From Mactromeris polynyma (taxonomy: Eukaryota > Mollusca > Bivalvia > Venerida > Mactridae): a DNA stretch of 64,000 bases. The position numbers were made by a program, and so were the translations under genes. Shown here piece by piece: positions 1 to 11,885 of the stretch. How positions within the stretch are numbered: position 1 is the stretch's first letter; each line of letters opens with the position of its first letter. The notes beneath the pieces are model-generated. The model did no database searches. It had not been told where the DNA came from and saw only the letters and a program-made list of their open reading frames with translations. The DNA is taken from positions 6,014,001-6,078,000 of the forward strand of contig JASFXZ010000008.1 in the NCBI GenBank assembly GCA_032209605.1, in the 5' to 3' direction.

Positions 1-83
1 ACTGTTATATTGTCATGCAGGTGACTGGCAGTATACAGGGTAGGAACTGTTATATTGTCATGCAGGTGACTGGCAGTATCAGG
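1..83. repeat. Partial tandem repeat, 45-bp unit
   Basis: The unit beginning ACTGTTATATTGTCATGCAG occurs at 1 and again at 46, with the second copy incomplete. The array is cut by the window edge, so its true length is unknown. Confidence 0.8.
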
Positions 84-2181
84 TTTAGATCATCATGTGC
101 CATTGATAAACATTGTGTCCCTTAATCAAGTCCAAATAGTCTGGCAAGTGTTTTAGTCAGATACTCGTATATATTATATTTGATTGTATATATGTTGGTC
201 TTTATTTGTTAGCTTTAACCAATTAAGGAAAATTCTTGTGTATGTTTGTGATATATTTATGCTCATATTTGCTATAATATGATCATCAGTGCCAATGTAA
301 AAATGTGTTATTATATTGTTATGCCACCCATATTGTCCTATTATGTAACACCCTATCTAATACTCTCCTAAACCACTTGAAGGATTTCAATGAAAGATCA
401 CACTAATAATTTTTACCAAACCTAGTATCGCATATTGTCAGCACGGTCAGGTTTCATGATTTTTGACAGAGTTAATGCCCTTTATTGTTAAAAAATTTCA
501 TTGTGGAGTGCTACTTCAACTACTTCTACAGCTTTTGAGAATTTTTCATTTAACTTCACACAAATAGTCTACATGATAAGTTGTAGCGCATGACATAATT
601 TTTAGTCAATCACATTCAAGATGGTGGCCATCTTGGATTTTCCAAAATTTGTCTGACAAAGTGGTATTCCGGGGTTATTAATCACTTTCAGCGATAGATC
701 TTGTTATACAATGTTTGATTTGCTTTCCGACTTTGCAAATATTAATCGTCAAACATCGTTTTTAACACAACACACAATATGATTTATAATTTCCTTTTGA
801 TTGTTTCTTGTATACTTGCATTGCTAAACTCAGATATTTCAAATCATTCAGTATTGTCAAGTAGCTCAAATTATTCAGAAACTTGCCAGAAAATGTAAGA
901 GAATAATCTGGGGACGAGACATTTACAATATTCCACTGCTTTTCCATTTGGCTATGTATCTTATAAATGCATCTGATATTGTTTTTGTTGCAGTATAAGT
1001 CTGACGTCCTGGATACACATTGATTTTTCATTTGACATTACCGATTAATCTGCTTGCCCTAGGCATACCAGACGTTTGATATTTCCTAATAATACACATG
1101 CGAATTTTGATAAGACAAAATTATTGGGGTTATGTAGACAACGACGTGTATAAAATCATACATGGGTTAAACACTGCTTATATTGTTATGTACGATATAT
1201 GGAACATAATTCGTCATGCAAAATTAATGATGCAAAATTAATGATGAGTCTTGCAGCATATTTTGTACAAAGTTGAAGTACTGACGGTCCATAATATGCC
1301 TCTTATAGCAAAAATACGTTAATTTGTACGAAGTAATGAATTAACAAAGCAATGACTAAGAAGAAAAACACATTGATAGTTAAGACTGTGTATAACATTG
1401 TTAGTACCCTTCATGTTGATTTATTCTGATATCTATCACATAGTGAGCATATAAACATATTGTATGTATTATTATTCTGAATTTTAATGCTATCACAATT
1501 TCTTTCCATATTTCATTCAATAAGTTGCCATGGTTCTGTTTGACCTTTCTATGTCTTCATTCCTTTATTGTCTTACATGTCAGTCAATTCATGTATACAT
1601 ATATCTTGTATTTTTTTCCTTGAACAAATGAGTGGAAAACAGAAATCCAGACTCTTGTTTTAATAGATCTGTACCTATGACGGGTTGTTTGTTGTTATTT
1701 TAACTTTTTGTTTCCATGGAAACAATTTAAACATGTATAATATTTACATAATCTTGGATGTTTGATCCGTATTTTGTTCTTTTGATCGATATTAGTTGAT
1801 GGTGTAAGGTTCTTGATAAACATGGATGCATTTTTTGCAGACTAAAATCACAGATAAACACAAAGCAAAAAGGCACTCGTGAAATTTAAACGTCAAATTA
1901 CTAGATATCTTTTGTCTTTCAAATCTTGTGTATAGCACATAATGTATCATAACCTTGGTATTATATGAACGATACTGATTCTTCTGTGGCATATTTTGCT
2001 GTGTATGTAAAATGGGACATGGCAAAAGTTACAGATTTTTTTTTAGGATTATGTTAACTGAAGAAACAGTATGTTTATTATTATTACTAAGGTGCACAAG
2101 TATATGTAAAAAATTGTTCCTATATTTTTATTAAATGTATAGACTGTTAAATGGATGTCTTATAATTACTGGTATAATTAG
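84..2181. other. Non-coding AT-rich stretch
   Basis: I see no recognisable gene, RNA or large repeat here. Open frames are short and resemble no protein family known to me. Terminal exons of a spliced gene cannot be excluded by eye. Confidence 0.5.
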
Positions 2182-2328
2182 CAGGCATGAGACTCTTTGA
2201 CGCTTGCAGTGGCCATTTTTGAGACAATTTAAGCCATCTTAGATGCTTAAAAGCCAGGAGCTTCAGTGGCCCCCTGGACCCCTTGCTGAATTTACAGCTG
2301 ATTTTGAAATATTGCATTCTCATGCCTG
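2182..2328. mobile_element. Small hAT-like MITE candidate
   Basis: The two ends are inverted copies of CAGGCATGAGA followed by A/C then T. The CAG start recalls hAT elements. An 8-bp target duplication is not clear: the flanks ATAATTAG and AATTAAGG are only loosely similar. The interior carries a CCCCTGGACCCC-type segment. It has no coding capacity and would be non-autonomous. Confidence 0.55.
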
Positions 2329-2688
2329 AATTAAGGAAAAGCATATTGAGGCTGTGACACAAACCTATTTAACTGCTTATTGACCAGAACTGTGTTACAG
2401 TAGTGTTGTGTCAAGCCAACAATATGAACTGTAGAAATACGAATTTTTCAGACATTAAGTTGTAATTGAATGTAATTTGTTTGATGCACGCTTTTATTAG
2501 ATGGTTATTGGGAAGAATACACTTCTATAATATAGGGATTGTAGGGAAAGTAGTTCACGTCTGTGGTAAATTACTGTTCCTTCATTCTTTGTTTATGTAT
2601 GTTATGATGGATTGCTTATGACAGAAAATTGTTGTAGACATAGTTACAGTGGACACTACTTGTGGTGTACGGAAATATGGAAGATATA
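2329..2688. other. Short spacer between MITEs
   Basis: AT-rich sequence with nothing recognisable. Confidence 0.5.
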
Positions 2689-2987
2689 CTGTAAAAGTGG
2701 ATAATATCATGCATCAAAAAGTTTGCGAAATGCTGATTCAGGACTTTTAAGCAAGCAGAAATGTTTGTGAATTGCCGAAATCAGTTTGTAAACGTCAAAT
2801 TATCAATTTCTTAATTGTATTTAATTCTTTAAAAGTTGAAGAGTGCCAGACTCCAGCTGCAGCTACACCCTGATTGTACGAAAAATACACTTCGCTGGAA
2901 ATTGACGCTATGGAAATTGTTAGCAAATTTTGTGCATTCACGAAATACGCAAACTTTTCCACCTCGCAAACTATTCCACTTATACAG
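2689..2987. mobile_element. Tc1/mariner-type MITE (CTGTA-AAGTGGA ends)
   Basis: The left end reads CTGTAAAAGTGGATAAT and the right end, reverse-complemented, reads CTGTATAAGTGGAATAG. Both ends are flanked by TA (2687-2688 and 2988-2989), the duplication expected of Tc1/mariner relatives. Subterminal AAGTTTGCG motifs also recur in inverse orientation. At 299 bp it is non-autonomous. The short open frames that cross it are incidental. Confidence 0.7.
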
Positions 2988-3247
2988 TATGTTGTCATCT
3001 GTGTCTATATGCAGCAGGAATATTGTGTTACATTGGTGTACTATGTAGTTGGCAGGTGGTCGGCGTATGGATATTGTAACGATATTATCTTTACAGATTG
3101 TTTTTTGTTATATTCAGAATATCTTTATAATATTCTCAGATTGTTACAAGCGAAGGAACGACTTAATAAACAGTTTTACTGCATTATCTGTGCTAGTCAT
3201 TTGTATATTGTTCCATGTTGGTATACTTTGCTGGGGCCTGACACTGT

Positions 3248-4182
3248 CCCCCAGGTGAAATGAATCATGTTTTATCATGAAATAACATGAACTACCATGC
3301 CTCACAGCTCATGATTAGCCATGGTCTGTGACCATGGTTTTTCATGGTCTCTTACCATGGTGTGACCATGGTTTTTCACGGTCAATTACCATGAAAAACC
3401 ATGGTCACAGACCATGTTTGCGACCATTTTACATAACATGGTATTAAATAGTATTAAGTATTGAATACAACAATTAGTTCATATTTAATATGTGCCTTAA
3501 AAAGATTATTCGACATAAAATTTTGCAACAAATTATCAATTTAATGTCTTAAAAAGTCCGTCACAGTGTCTGAATTGATTCAGAAATATTCAGCAAATAT
3601 TCAAATATTTTCCGTCACAAAATGTTTGATTCAGAAATATTCAGTTTGAATACATCAATTAACAGTTTCAAAAAGCACTACACTCCCCCCCCCCCCATTT
3701 TTATCAGAAAAATTAAAACGGATTCTGACATTTTTTTTCATGAGGGATGCCATTTGGTGAATTTATTCTTACCGCTTGAAAGCAGTGGTATTCCACTGAC
3801 TTTTTACTGGGGAAGCAATATTTGCTATAACCATGATTAGCTGTATATGGTCCTGACCATGGTCCAGAGTTATGTTTATAGTACACCATTGTATTCCATG
3901 CATGGTCATTTACTGTGACCATGGTTGGCTGTTTGCTGTTGACCATGGTCTGTAAGTTTGTTACATGGTCGACCATGTTTTTTCATTCGACCATGTTTTT
4001 TCATGATATCTTACTGTTATACAGAATCACCATGTTCTAACATGGTCACACTCATGACTTTGACCATGGTGTAACCACGGCATTTGACGGTTTTTCGGTG
4101 ACAACCATGAAATAACATCTTCAGATATCAAAAACCATGAATGACTATGGTGACCATGCATGGTATACATTTCACCTGGGGG
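3248..4182. mobile_element. TIR element rich in CATG palindromes
   Basis: The element starts with CCCCCAGGTGAAATG and ends with its exact reverse complement, CATTTCACCTGGGGG. Both ends are packed with ACCATGGT palindromes and variants. One almost perfect hairpin spans 3361-3409. The middle (about 3430-3830) is plain AT-rich DNA with a C-run near 3684. I see no transposase. No clear target duplication was found, so the superfamily is unknown. Confidence 0.7.
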
Positions 4183-4299
4183 CCTCCTTGGTAATGTTCG
4201 CTGAATTCACATCACTTGTCCCTCATCTAAGCTGAAAATATAAATTTGTATGTGAGGAAACTTTCCAGCTGGTTTATGAAAGGTTGATGATTCTTCCCA

Positions 4300-4726
4300 G
4301 GCCCATGTTCACAAAGGATCTACTGATCTGGATCAACTTGATCCATAAAAATATTTGCCTTTTTCATGAAGCAATTGAACACTTTTTCAAGTACTTCTCA
4401 TAAACATTCATAAAAATACCTAAACCATCATGAAAACATACTAAACTTCACCATGATGTTGAGAAATTAATGTATTATACTTAAACTGATCCAGATCAAA
4501 TCAGGATCAATTATCCAAAATTGGTTATTACTTATTAATTTCCATCTTTTTATTAATAAGAATGACATTTGAATTTAATGTCTCAAACGTTTTGCAGAAT
4601 GTTCATATCTGTCACAGTATGTAAAAAGATTTAGCTTTGAATAACAATCTTTACAAAATTTGAAAGATCCTATATTTGATCTTCAGGTCTTGATCCTGAA
4701 AACTGATTCTTTGTGAACACGGAGCC
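4300..4726. mobile_element. MITE candidate with GTTCACAAAG ends
   Basis: The left end (ATGTTCACAAAGGATC) and the right end, reverse-complemented (GTGTTCACAAAGAATC), match over about 16 bases. Weaker similarity continues inward to a GGATCAA motif. Several GATC-containing motifs (CTGGATCAA, TTGATCC) lie inside. No gene is present and the target duplication is uncertain. Confidence 0.5.
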
Positions 4727-6517
4727 AGGTGCCCACCTGGGGTTTTCCTCCCACCCTAAAACCTAGAACATGTCACTATATATTTATGATGAAAAGTCCC
4801 CATTACAAAAAAAATATACTTTCCACAAACAAAATATATGCATACATGAATATAGTGAAACATTTTAAATTGGCTATTTGAAAAATTAAAATGTATCTTT
4901 GCCATGCATTTGAGTAGGAAAATATTGGAATATGTATTTATATAAGTTGAAAAGTGCAAGATACCGTTTGAGGCAATATCTGGGAGAAACAAGTTTATCT
5001 GCATATGAACAAAAAGGAAGATAGACTTGTTTTGCTTTAACCCATTGGTATGTATTTATGGGCATTGGTGTGTGTATTACTTTATCAAGTATTGGAACAT
5101 TTTGTGTCAAGTGGCCTAGGTTTTATTAACCATACAATTATGCATTACAGTAAATCCTAGTTTAAATCCTGTCTGATATGATTTATACAGTAATATGCAA
5201 TTAAGCTATATAACTATTGTTATTTCACAAGTCAGCAGGTCAATAGTCCACTCCAAGTATACCCATATACCTGTACCTTGCTAATCCTTGCAACTAGATT
5301 GTCTCCTATGAATTATCATGTCATAAATATTGTGTAGCTAAGTACAAGGATTTGGTGCCAAACAGTGTTAACTTCTTCTCTTTTTAACATTTCATGCATA
5401 TAATTCTCGATAGAAGCAATAGGTCTAACTTCAAGCTTATACAGAAGTCAATAACAGTTTTTGTCTTTGATCACTTGTCTCACTGCAAGCATAATTTCTC
5501 GATGTACGTAGGTATAGAAATTGACTTTAAATCGTGTCGAAATTAATTTCCCTGATGTAAGAAACTCTGATACACACGCTCGCTATCACGGTACTTGGTG
5601 TTCACGCAGGTGTAATTATACTGTCCATAAGTCACTACCAATTGTTATCAAAAGCCAATCCAAACTGTATGGTTTCTTAAATTGTTCTACTAGTAAAACC
5701 TTGTTCAAGTAGTAGTGTTTTAATGTTAGTAAATATTAACTCCACATTTAGCTAACTTATAAAAGTACTCACTAGAGTGTCTTTAAATTCATTACACTCG
5801 ACTGGTCGCTGTTTACATTTCTGGTACAAATATTGATCTATACATTCACTTATCAAACATGGACAAACTTAATGGTAGGATGTTGTAGTGTTGGCGATTA
5901 GCGATATCCGAACCATTGGTTCACAGGATAAATTGAAACATATAATTTCCCTGTCTGCAACCAACGACAGACTCCGGGGAACTGCTGGAAGTGTTGTGTG
6001 TAATATGAATGAATGATTACACCAGAAAGACGATGTCAAGCGTTCAGATAAGGTAATGATAATAGTTACGCCTCAGCAAGGCTTCAGGGCATTACGACTA
6101 TGTCAGTATACTTATGTGGGAACGATTTTAAATCCTCAGGGCATTATGGCTGGGTCACTAAACTTATATGACGAACAGTTCTCCATCCTCAAGAGGATTT
6201 ATTGTTTGTCTATACAGTATTCGCTTAGACCAGAAATATTTAGAAGCAGGCAAGTAAACTGTGGAATTATGAATGAATATTTGCAATGGATAAATAACCG
6301 TATCGACTTTTGTGTGTGTCTGGTCTCAGTATGTGATATCCATCAACTATTTTTCTGTCTCGTAAAAAGATGCTGTCAGTTTAGTTTTTTATCTGTCTCC
6401 GTTATGTGTTGTGAAAATACAAACTTGATCAAGTTGTTGGTTCAATGGGAGACTTGTCCTCAGCCAAGATCATGTCCTTTTTGCTCCGGGCAAGTTTATG
6501 TGGTTTTCTCAATGTGT
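4727..6517. other. Non-coding stretch
   Basis: A 175-codon open frame (6056-6583) covers the end of this stretch but runs into the next minisatellite and has no recognisable motif, so I did not call it. Nothing else stands out. Confidence 0.5.
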
Positions 6518-7321
6518 CGTTCTGTAAACATTCGCTGTTTAATGCACGCCGCATCTTCGTTCTGTAAACATTCGCTGTTTTAATGCACGCCGCATCTTCG
6601 TTCTGTAAACATTCGCTGTTTAATGCACGCCGCATCTTCGTTCTGTAAACATTCGCTGTTTTAAATCACGCCGCATCTTCGTTCTGTAAACATTCGCTGT
6701 TTTAATGCACGCCGCATCTTCGTTCTGTAAACATTCGCTGTTTTAATGCACGCCGCATCTTCGTTCTGTAAACATTCGCTGTTTAATGCACGCCGCATCT
6801 TCGTTCTGTAAACATTCGCTGTTTTAATGCACGCCGCATCTTAGTTCTGTAAACATTCGCTGTTTTAATGCACGCCGCATCTTCATTCTGTAAACATTCG
6901 CTGTTTAATGCACGCCGCATCTTCGTTCTGTAAACATTCGCTGTTTTAATGCACGCCGCATCTTCGTTCTGTAAACATTCGCTGTTTAATGCACGCCGCA
7001 TCTTCGTTCTGTAAACATTCGCTGTTTAATGCACGCCGCATCATCGTTCTGTAAACATTCGCTGTTTAATGCACGCCGCATCTTCGTTCTGTAAACATTC
7101 GCTGTTTTAATGCACGCCGCATCTTCGTTCTGTAAACATTCGCTGTTTAATGCACGCCGCATCTTCGTTCTGTAAACATTCGCTGTTTAATGCACGCCGC
7201 ATCTTCGTTCTGTAAACATTCGCTGTTTAATGCACGCCGCATCTTCGTTCTGTAAACATTCGCTGTTTAATGCACGCCGCATCTTCGTTCTGTAAACATT
7301 CGCTGTTTTAATGCACGCCAC
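6518..7321. repeat. Minisatellite, 40/41-bp unit, about 20 copies
   Basis: The unit begins CGTTCTGTAAACATTCGCTG and continues to ATGCACGCCGCATCTT. Copies alternate between 40 and 41 bp because of a run of three or four T. Scattered point changes occur, for example near 6660, 6843 and 7042. Open frames on the minus strand repeat the same peptide and are a by-product of the repeat. Confidence 0.95.
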
Positions 7322-7755
7322 ACCTTCACGTCCAACCCAGTGTAAGCCTAGCAATTGACAGGTGCATGAATTGTTTCCATCAGAGAAATTTGTCAATATT
7401 CAACGTAAATATATTCTATGTACATGTGTGTGCATCAGGCGGTACATATTTACCGCAACATTATATATTCCAATGCCTTGGTATCATGTTATATGGGATT
7501 AAGAATTAAGACTCGATGCGCATTCAAAATGTTTTTTAAACCAGCAGGTATTTGCATTTCTTGTAATCCATTGACATAAAAGCACATTTGCTACATGGAG
7601 AAATACAAAAATCAATTACAAGTTATGAAGTTCAACCCTGATGTATATAGTAACGACTATCATGCCTTCTATAAACGATTATATAAGAATAAAAGTACAC
7701 ACGATGATTATATGGATGCAGAAATTCAAAGCATTTAAGACAATAGACCAAAATA
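7322..7755. other. Non-coding spacer
   Basis: AT-rich with nothing recognisable. Confidence 0.5.
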
Positions 7756-7932
7756 CAGTAAAACCTAACTTAACGACCACCTCGAACTTAAGACCTTTTC
7801 ATCAATATGACCATACTTCCATGGACCGTTTTTCCTTCCATACTTCAGCTTGATAATCAGACCACGGAACAAGTAAGACCATTTTTGAGACCCTACTGTG
7901 GTCACTGTGGTCTAATTATTGAGGTGTCACTG
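7756..7932. mobile_element. Pogo/Tigger-like MITE, copy A (CAGTAAAACC)
   Basis: It starts CAGTAAAACCTAACTTAACG and ends GAGGTGTCACTG, with TA on both sides (7754-7755 and 7933-7934). The internal ACGACCACCTCGAA and AAGACCA motifs match the copies at 8979, 9938 and 59041. The TA duplication and CAGT termini fit pogo/Tigger-type mariner relatives. There is no coding sequence. Confidence 0.75.
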
Positions 7933-8389
7933 TAAACACAATCTGGTTTGTGATTTTATACTGTAAAGGTCGCCTCTTCATCGACTAATCAATGTTTCTC
8001 CTAAATAATCTGACTTAGTGCCAAACACGAGCAAAACTTGCAGTTCTTTGCGAGGCTTCCTCTAACAACGTAATGGGTTGGGGATAATACTGTTAAAATG
8101 TTTTCACAATTAATGTGTAATCCGTGAGTGGGTCCTGTCTGGTTAAAATGTGAAAGGTTTTTGTCTCGTTCATCAACTTATTTCTGTGCAAGTTGTGCTG
8201 GAAATTTTAACAAATTTATCTGATGGCTGTTTGGATCAACTCGTATAATGTAGTATTTTACAAGTTTGGAAACGCCTGTACACAAGATATAACATTAACG
8301 ACATCTAAACTTTCATTACACAAATTGTTAACCGTGTCGACAAATTAATAAACATAACGCCATTAAAAACGCAACAGTGTATTTGCGTT

Positions 8390-8661
8390 CATTCATCGTC
8401 GCCACCGGTTTCCCATATGGGCGACGCCTCTGGAAGAATGTTAGTCAGTTTTGGATGATAGTGCATGATACAGAAGATGTCCCAATTCCAGAAGCACACC
8501 TGGTTCTTTTACGTGCCCGATGTAAAACAATTGTACACGTGACCTCGGCTTTTCAAAATCTCGTCCGAAAGACTGTTAGTACGGTCAGTGGTGGAGCGGG
8601 ATATCGAACCTGCGATCCTGGATTACTAGTCCAGCGCGTTACAACTGGACCACGGATCCGC
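8390..8661 (-). mobile_element. tRNA-derived SINE, minus strand
   Basis: The segment at 8590-8661, read on the minus strand, resembles a tRNA: an A-box-like GTGGTCCAGTTGTAACGCG, a possible anticodon arm CTGGACTAGTAATCCAG, and a B-box-like CAGGTTCGATATCCC. The acceptor stem does not pair and the T-loop has an extra base, so it is not a working tRNA. Downstream, on the same strand, lies GGGCACGTAAAAGAACC, a motif I associate with invertebrate SINE bodies. The far end near 8390 is approximate. Confidence 0.6.
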
Positions 8662-8978
8662 TACAAAAAACACAACTTGACACTGTGTGCATGTATATAT
8701 GGAACACCTATAAAATGGCGACCAATCAAATTTAAGTATATTAAATGTTCCATGTGATAGATGTGTAACTAGTATTACAAGTGAACTGACCAGTGGTCAT
8801 TTAGAACTGACGGTCACTGTAAGCATGACAAAACACTGTACATAATGTAGAATAGCTATACAATTACTTATTTATTTCATGCACATTTATTTCATTGCCT
8901 CTTGGTAAGAATAATTCTACAATGTATATGCACATTGTCAACTATGGTTTTAACTGTTTCTATTGAATTGCTGATGTA

Positions 8979-9154
8979 CAATAAAACTTCACTTAAAGGG
9001 CACCTCGAAATTAAGACCAATTCTTAAACAATACCATTTTAATAGACCAATTTCTTTTAAATTTTTACTTCCATAATTTGATAATCACTACTTCACAAAT
9101 GAAAGACCAACTTTCTTCAAAACCAATATCGGTCTTAATATGGAGATTTCACAG
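8979..9154. mobile_element. Pogo/Tigger-like MITE, copy B (degraded)
   Basis: It begins CAATAAAACTTCACTTAAAG, continues with GGGCACCTCGAAATTAAGACC, and ends GGAGATTTCACAG. It is alignable with the other CAGTAAAACC copies but has mutated ends and is presumably older. Confidence 0.6.
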
Positions 9155-9937
9155 TTTTAATAATATTATGTTACGAAATTTTAACATAAATTTTAGTCTT
9201 ATATTTGCCTTAAGCGAAGATTTTTAAAGCTAATATATGTTGAGTTTTATACCCCCTCAAAGTTAGTCTTGCCATAAAACCCGCTTGTGCCTTTGAAACA
9301 AACATTGAATAGATAAAGATAATATCTTATATCATATAGCCTCTGTTTAATCATTTAGCAATATAAATGATATATCGGTCATGGTTTTAAAAACATGTAA
9401 ATCTGGTTTAAACCCAGTGTCAACCTTCATAATGCAGTGTATAATGTAATTATAATAATGTTACACATCTAACTTACTTGCTTTAATAGTAATTTCGTTT
9501 TTGACATGATAATATGTCTTGAAATACCTTAAAATACAGCTTGATCTTCAGTTAAAAATCAGAATTAAAAGTGTTTATGCAGTAACTATTGGTAGACGGT
9601 TATGTACAAATGTTACATCATTGTATACTGGAATAGATTAGCTGTACCATGAAACCGTTGACACACACACTTTTAAATATTGACGCAGTCGGGGCGGGTT
9701 TTTTTTGTCGGATCAATGAAACTCCATTAAAATGAAACCTGTTTTTATTTGATCGATGTCCATTTATAGCTTGTATTGAATTATGATACTGGTACCTTTG
9801 ACGTCATTGCGTACATGTAAGTGAAAAAATATCCATTGTACTTATCTTTGTTCTAGCGTCCATACCTTACTACGGGTCGCGTGTATATCGCCATCAGACG
9901 GACGTGACCATTGAAGACGTTCAGTAACACAAATATA
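9155..9937. other. Non-coding spacer
   Basis: AT-rich sequence, nothing recognisable. Confidence 0.5.
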
Positions 9938-10132
9938 CAGTAAAACCTCAATAATAAGACCACCTTTGGGACACTTCAAAATTGGTCTTAATTTTTAGGT
10001 GGTCTTAATATTGAGGTTGAATAAAGATCAAAACTGTCATAATGGACTCGAGAAATGTGGTCTCATTTTTGAGGTGGTCTTATTATTGAGGTGGTCTTAT
10101 TATTGAGGTGGTCGTTAGGTGAGGTTTTACTG
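9938..10132. mobile_element. Pogo/Tigger-like MITE, copy C with duplicated TIR segment
   Basis: The best-preserved copy starts CAGTAAAACCTCAATAATAA and ends GAGGTTTTACTG, flanked by TA (9936-9937, 10133-10134). The right TIR contains a 17-bp segment, GAGGTGGTCTTATTATT, twice in tandem (10071 and 10088), followed by a third partial copy. That makes it about 17 bp longer than its relatives. Confidence 0.85.
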
Positions 10133-10548
10133 TACAACTGATTACCAAGGTGATATTTCTTGGCTTGTAGTATTATGTATATTGATATATTTGTGGTTGT
10201 ATGACGCTTTAATTTCAATCCATCATATATGTTATTTCAGATGATTATAATGCTTAAAAAGCGCACTCTGGCGGGACTCCTGCCTAACACGAACAAATAC
10301 TAGGATTTCTTGCATTATAGTTTACCCGCAAAAATACCACAAACTATTGATTATTACAATAGTATTTTTGTGAATGAGCCTCTTAAATATTTCAAAAGCC
10401 ATTATATTCGCATGAATCCATGTGTAACTTGTATACAATATGTGGACATGCAGACATATTGCCAATGGTCCAGATGTAACAAGTGGGGGTGTATGACAGG
10501 ACATCATTACGACACTGGACTGTGATAAATCTATTTGAAAATATATGG
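10133..10548. other. Non-coding spacer
   Basis: Short overlapping open frames on both strands show no family resemblance. Nothing supported. Confidence 0.5.
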
Positions 10549-10860
10549 GTTTTCAGGTACATATTTATAGCTGTCACTCAAGAGTTTTCAGGTACATATT
10601 TATAGCTATCACTCAAGAGTTTTCAGGTACATATTTATAGCTGTCACTCAAGAGTTTTCAGGTACATATTTATAGCTATCACTCAAGAGTTTTCAGGTAC
10701 ATATTTATAGCTATCACTCAAGAGTTTTCAGGTACATATTTATAGCTGTCACTCAAGAGTTTCAGGTACATATTTATAGCTATCACTCAAGGGTTTTCAG
10801 GTACATATTTATAGCTGTCACTCAAGATTTTTCAGCTACATAGTTATAGCTGTCACTCAA
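10549..10860. repeat. Minisatellite, 35-bp unit, 9 copies
   Basis: The unit begins TTTTCAGGTACATATTTATA and ends GCT(G/A)TCACTCAAGAG. Copies differ mainly at one G/A position. The last copy is degenerate. Confidence 0.95.
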
Positions 10861-11035
10861 TATTGCTTCTGTTTGATGGATTGTGATAATGAGGTCATGT
10901 TTGATGTTTTTGATAAAGATGAAGAACTAGACAAACTAAGACTTGAAGACGACACCTTTATTCATATAGTCCATTCGTTATTTGTTAAACATAACTTGTA
11001 TTACACATCATCAAACAGACATTGTCAGCAGTTTG

Positions 11036-11369
11036 CCTCCTCCTATTGACACATATAAAGCAAACGTCATTGTCTCCTCCTATTAACACATATAAAGCAG
11101 ACGTCATTGTCTCCAACTATTGACACATATAAAGCAGACGTCATTGTCTCCTCCTATTGACACATATAAAGCAGACGTCATTGTCTCCAACTATTGACAC
11201 ATATAAAGCAGACGTCATTGTCTCCTCCTATTGACACATATAAAGCAGACGTCATTGTCTCCTCCTAATGCCACATATAAAGCAGACGTCATTGTCTCCT
11301 ACCATTGACACACATAAAGCAGACGTCATTGTCTCCTCCTATTGCCACATATAAAGCAGACGTCATTGT
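11036..11369. repeat. Minisatellite, 37-bp unit, 9 copies
   Basis: The unit contains TTGACACATATAAAGCAGAC followed by GTCATTGTCTCC. It lies 175 bp after the 35-bp array but is unrelated in sequence. Confidence 0.95.
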
Positions 11370-11713
11370 GTGTTTTTCCTGTGGTATTTCCTGCTCGCCT
11401 TCTGTGTTCGTGTTTGTCTAGTTCTAGTTTTAAATGCTAACATGGACGAACTTCGCACAAAATAGATGCCATGAAATGCATGCTATGACATATTTCCTGA
11501 TTCAAATATGAAACCTATGTATCATGTTTCTGTCTTATCTTGTTATTTCCAAGAAATTGCTTTGCTTTATTTCGATTGCAAACTACAGATTTCTCGGTTG
11601 GAAGGACATGTATGACTTGCAATATAAAGAAGAAGTTTAGTTTATTTTCAATTTCAGGCTGCGTCATCAAACCAGTCACAATTTTCATTGCACATAAAGT
11701 AACACGCATAACC
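11370..11713. other. Non-coding spacer
   Basis: Nothing recognisable; short open frames only. Confidence 0.5.
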
Positions 11714-11885
11714 GTCTCCCGTGATCGAGTGGTTAAGGCATCCGCCTTGAGAGCGGGAGGTCGAAGCTTCGAATACTGGTAGGGGTCCGTTCTGATACGG
11801 CCGGTTGGTGAGCCGCTAGCTAGATACATTATGGTTACCGTGCGTCTACATGCCTTGTGCATGGCATTAAAGGATATGAATCAGG
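11714..11885 (+). mobile_element. tRNA-derived SINE, plus strand
   Basis: A tRNA-like head carries an A-box-like GTGATCGAGTGGTTAAGG and a B-box-like GAGGTCGAAGCTTCGAATAC. A non-tRNA body follows to about 11885, ending near GGCATTAAAGGATATG. The acceptor stem is not formed, so a working tRNA is unlikely. The 3' end is approximate. Confidence 0.55.

Noticed and set aside
6056..6583. 175-codon open frame
   Set aside because: No family motif, and it ends inside the 40/41-bp minisatellite. Likely chance.
8590..8661. tRNA-Thr-like cloverleaf on the minus strand
   Set aside because: The acceptor stem does not pair and the T-loop has an extra base. Body sequence downstream fits a SINE.
11714..11790. 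tRNA-Ser/Leu-like sequence on the plus strand
   Set aside because: A and B boxes are present but the acceptor stem is missing. Kept as a SINE.
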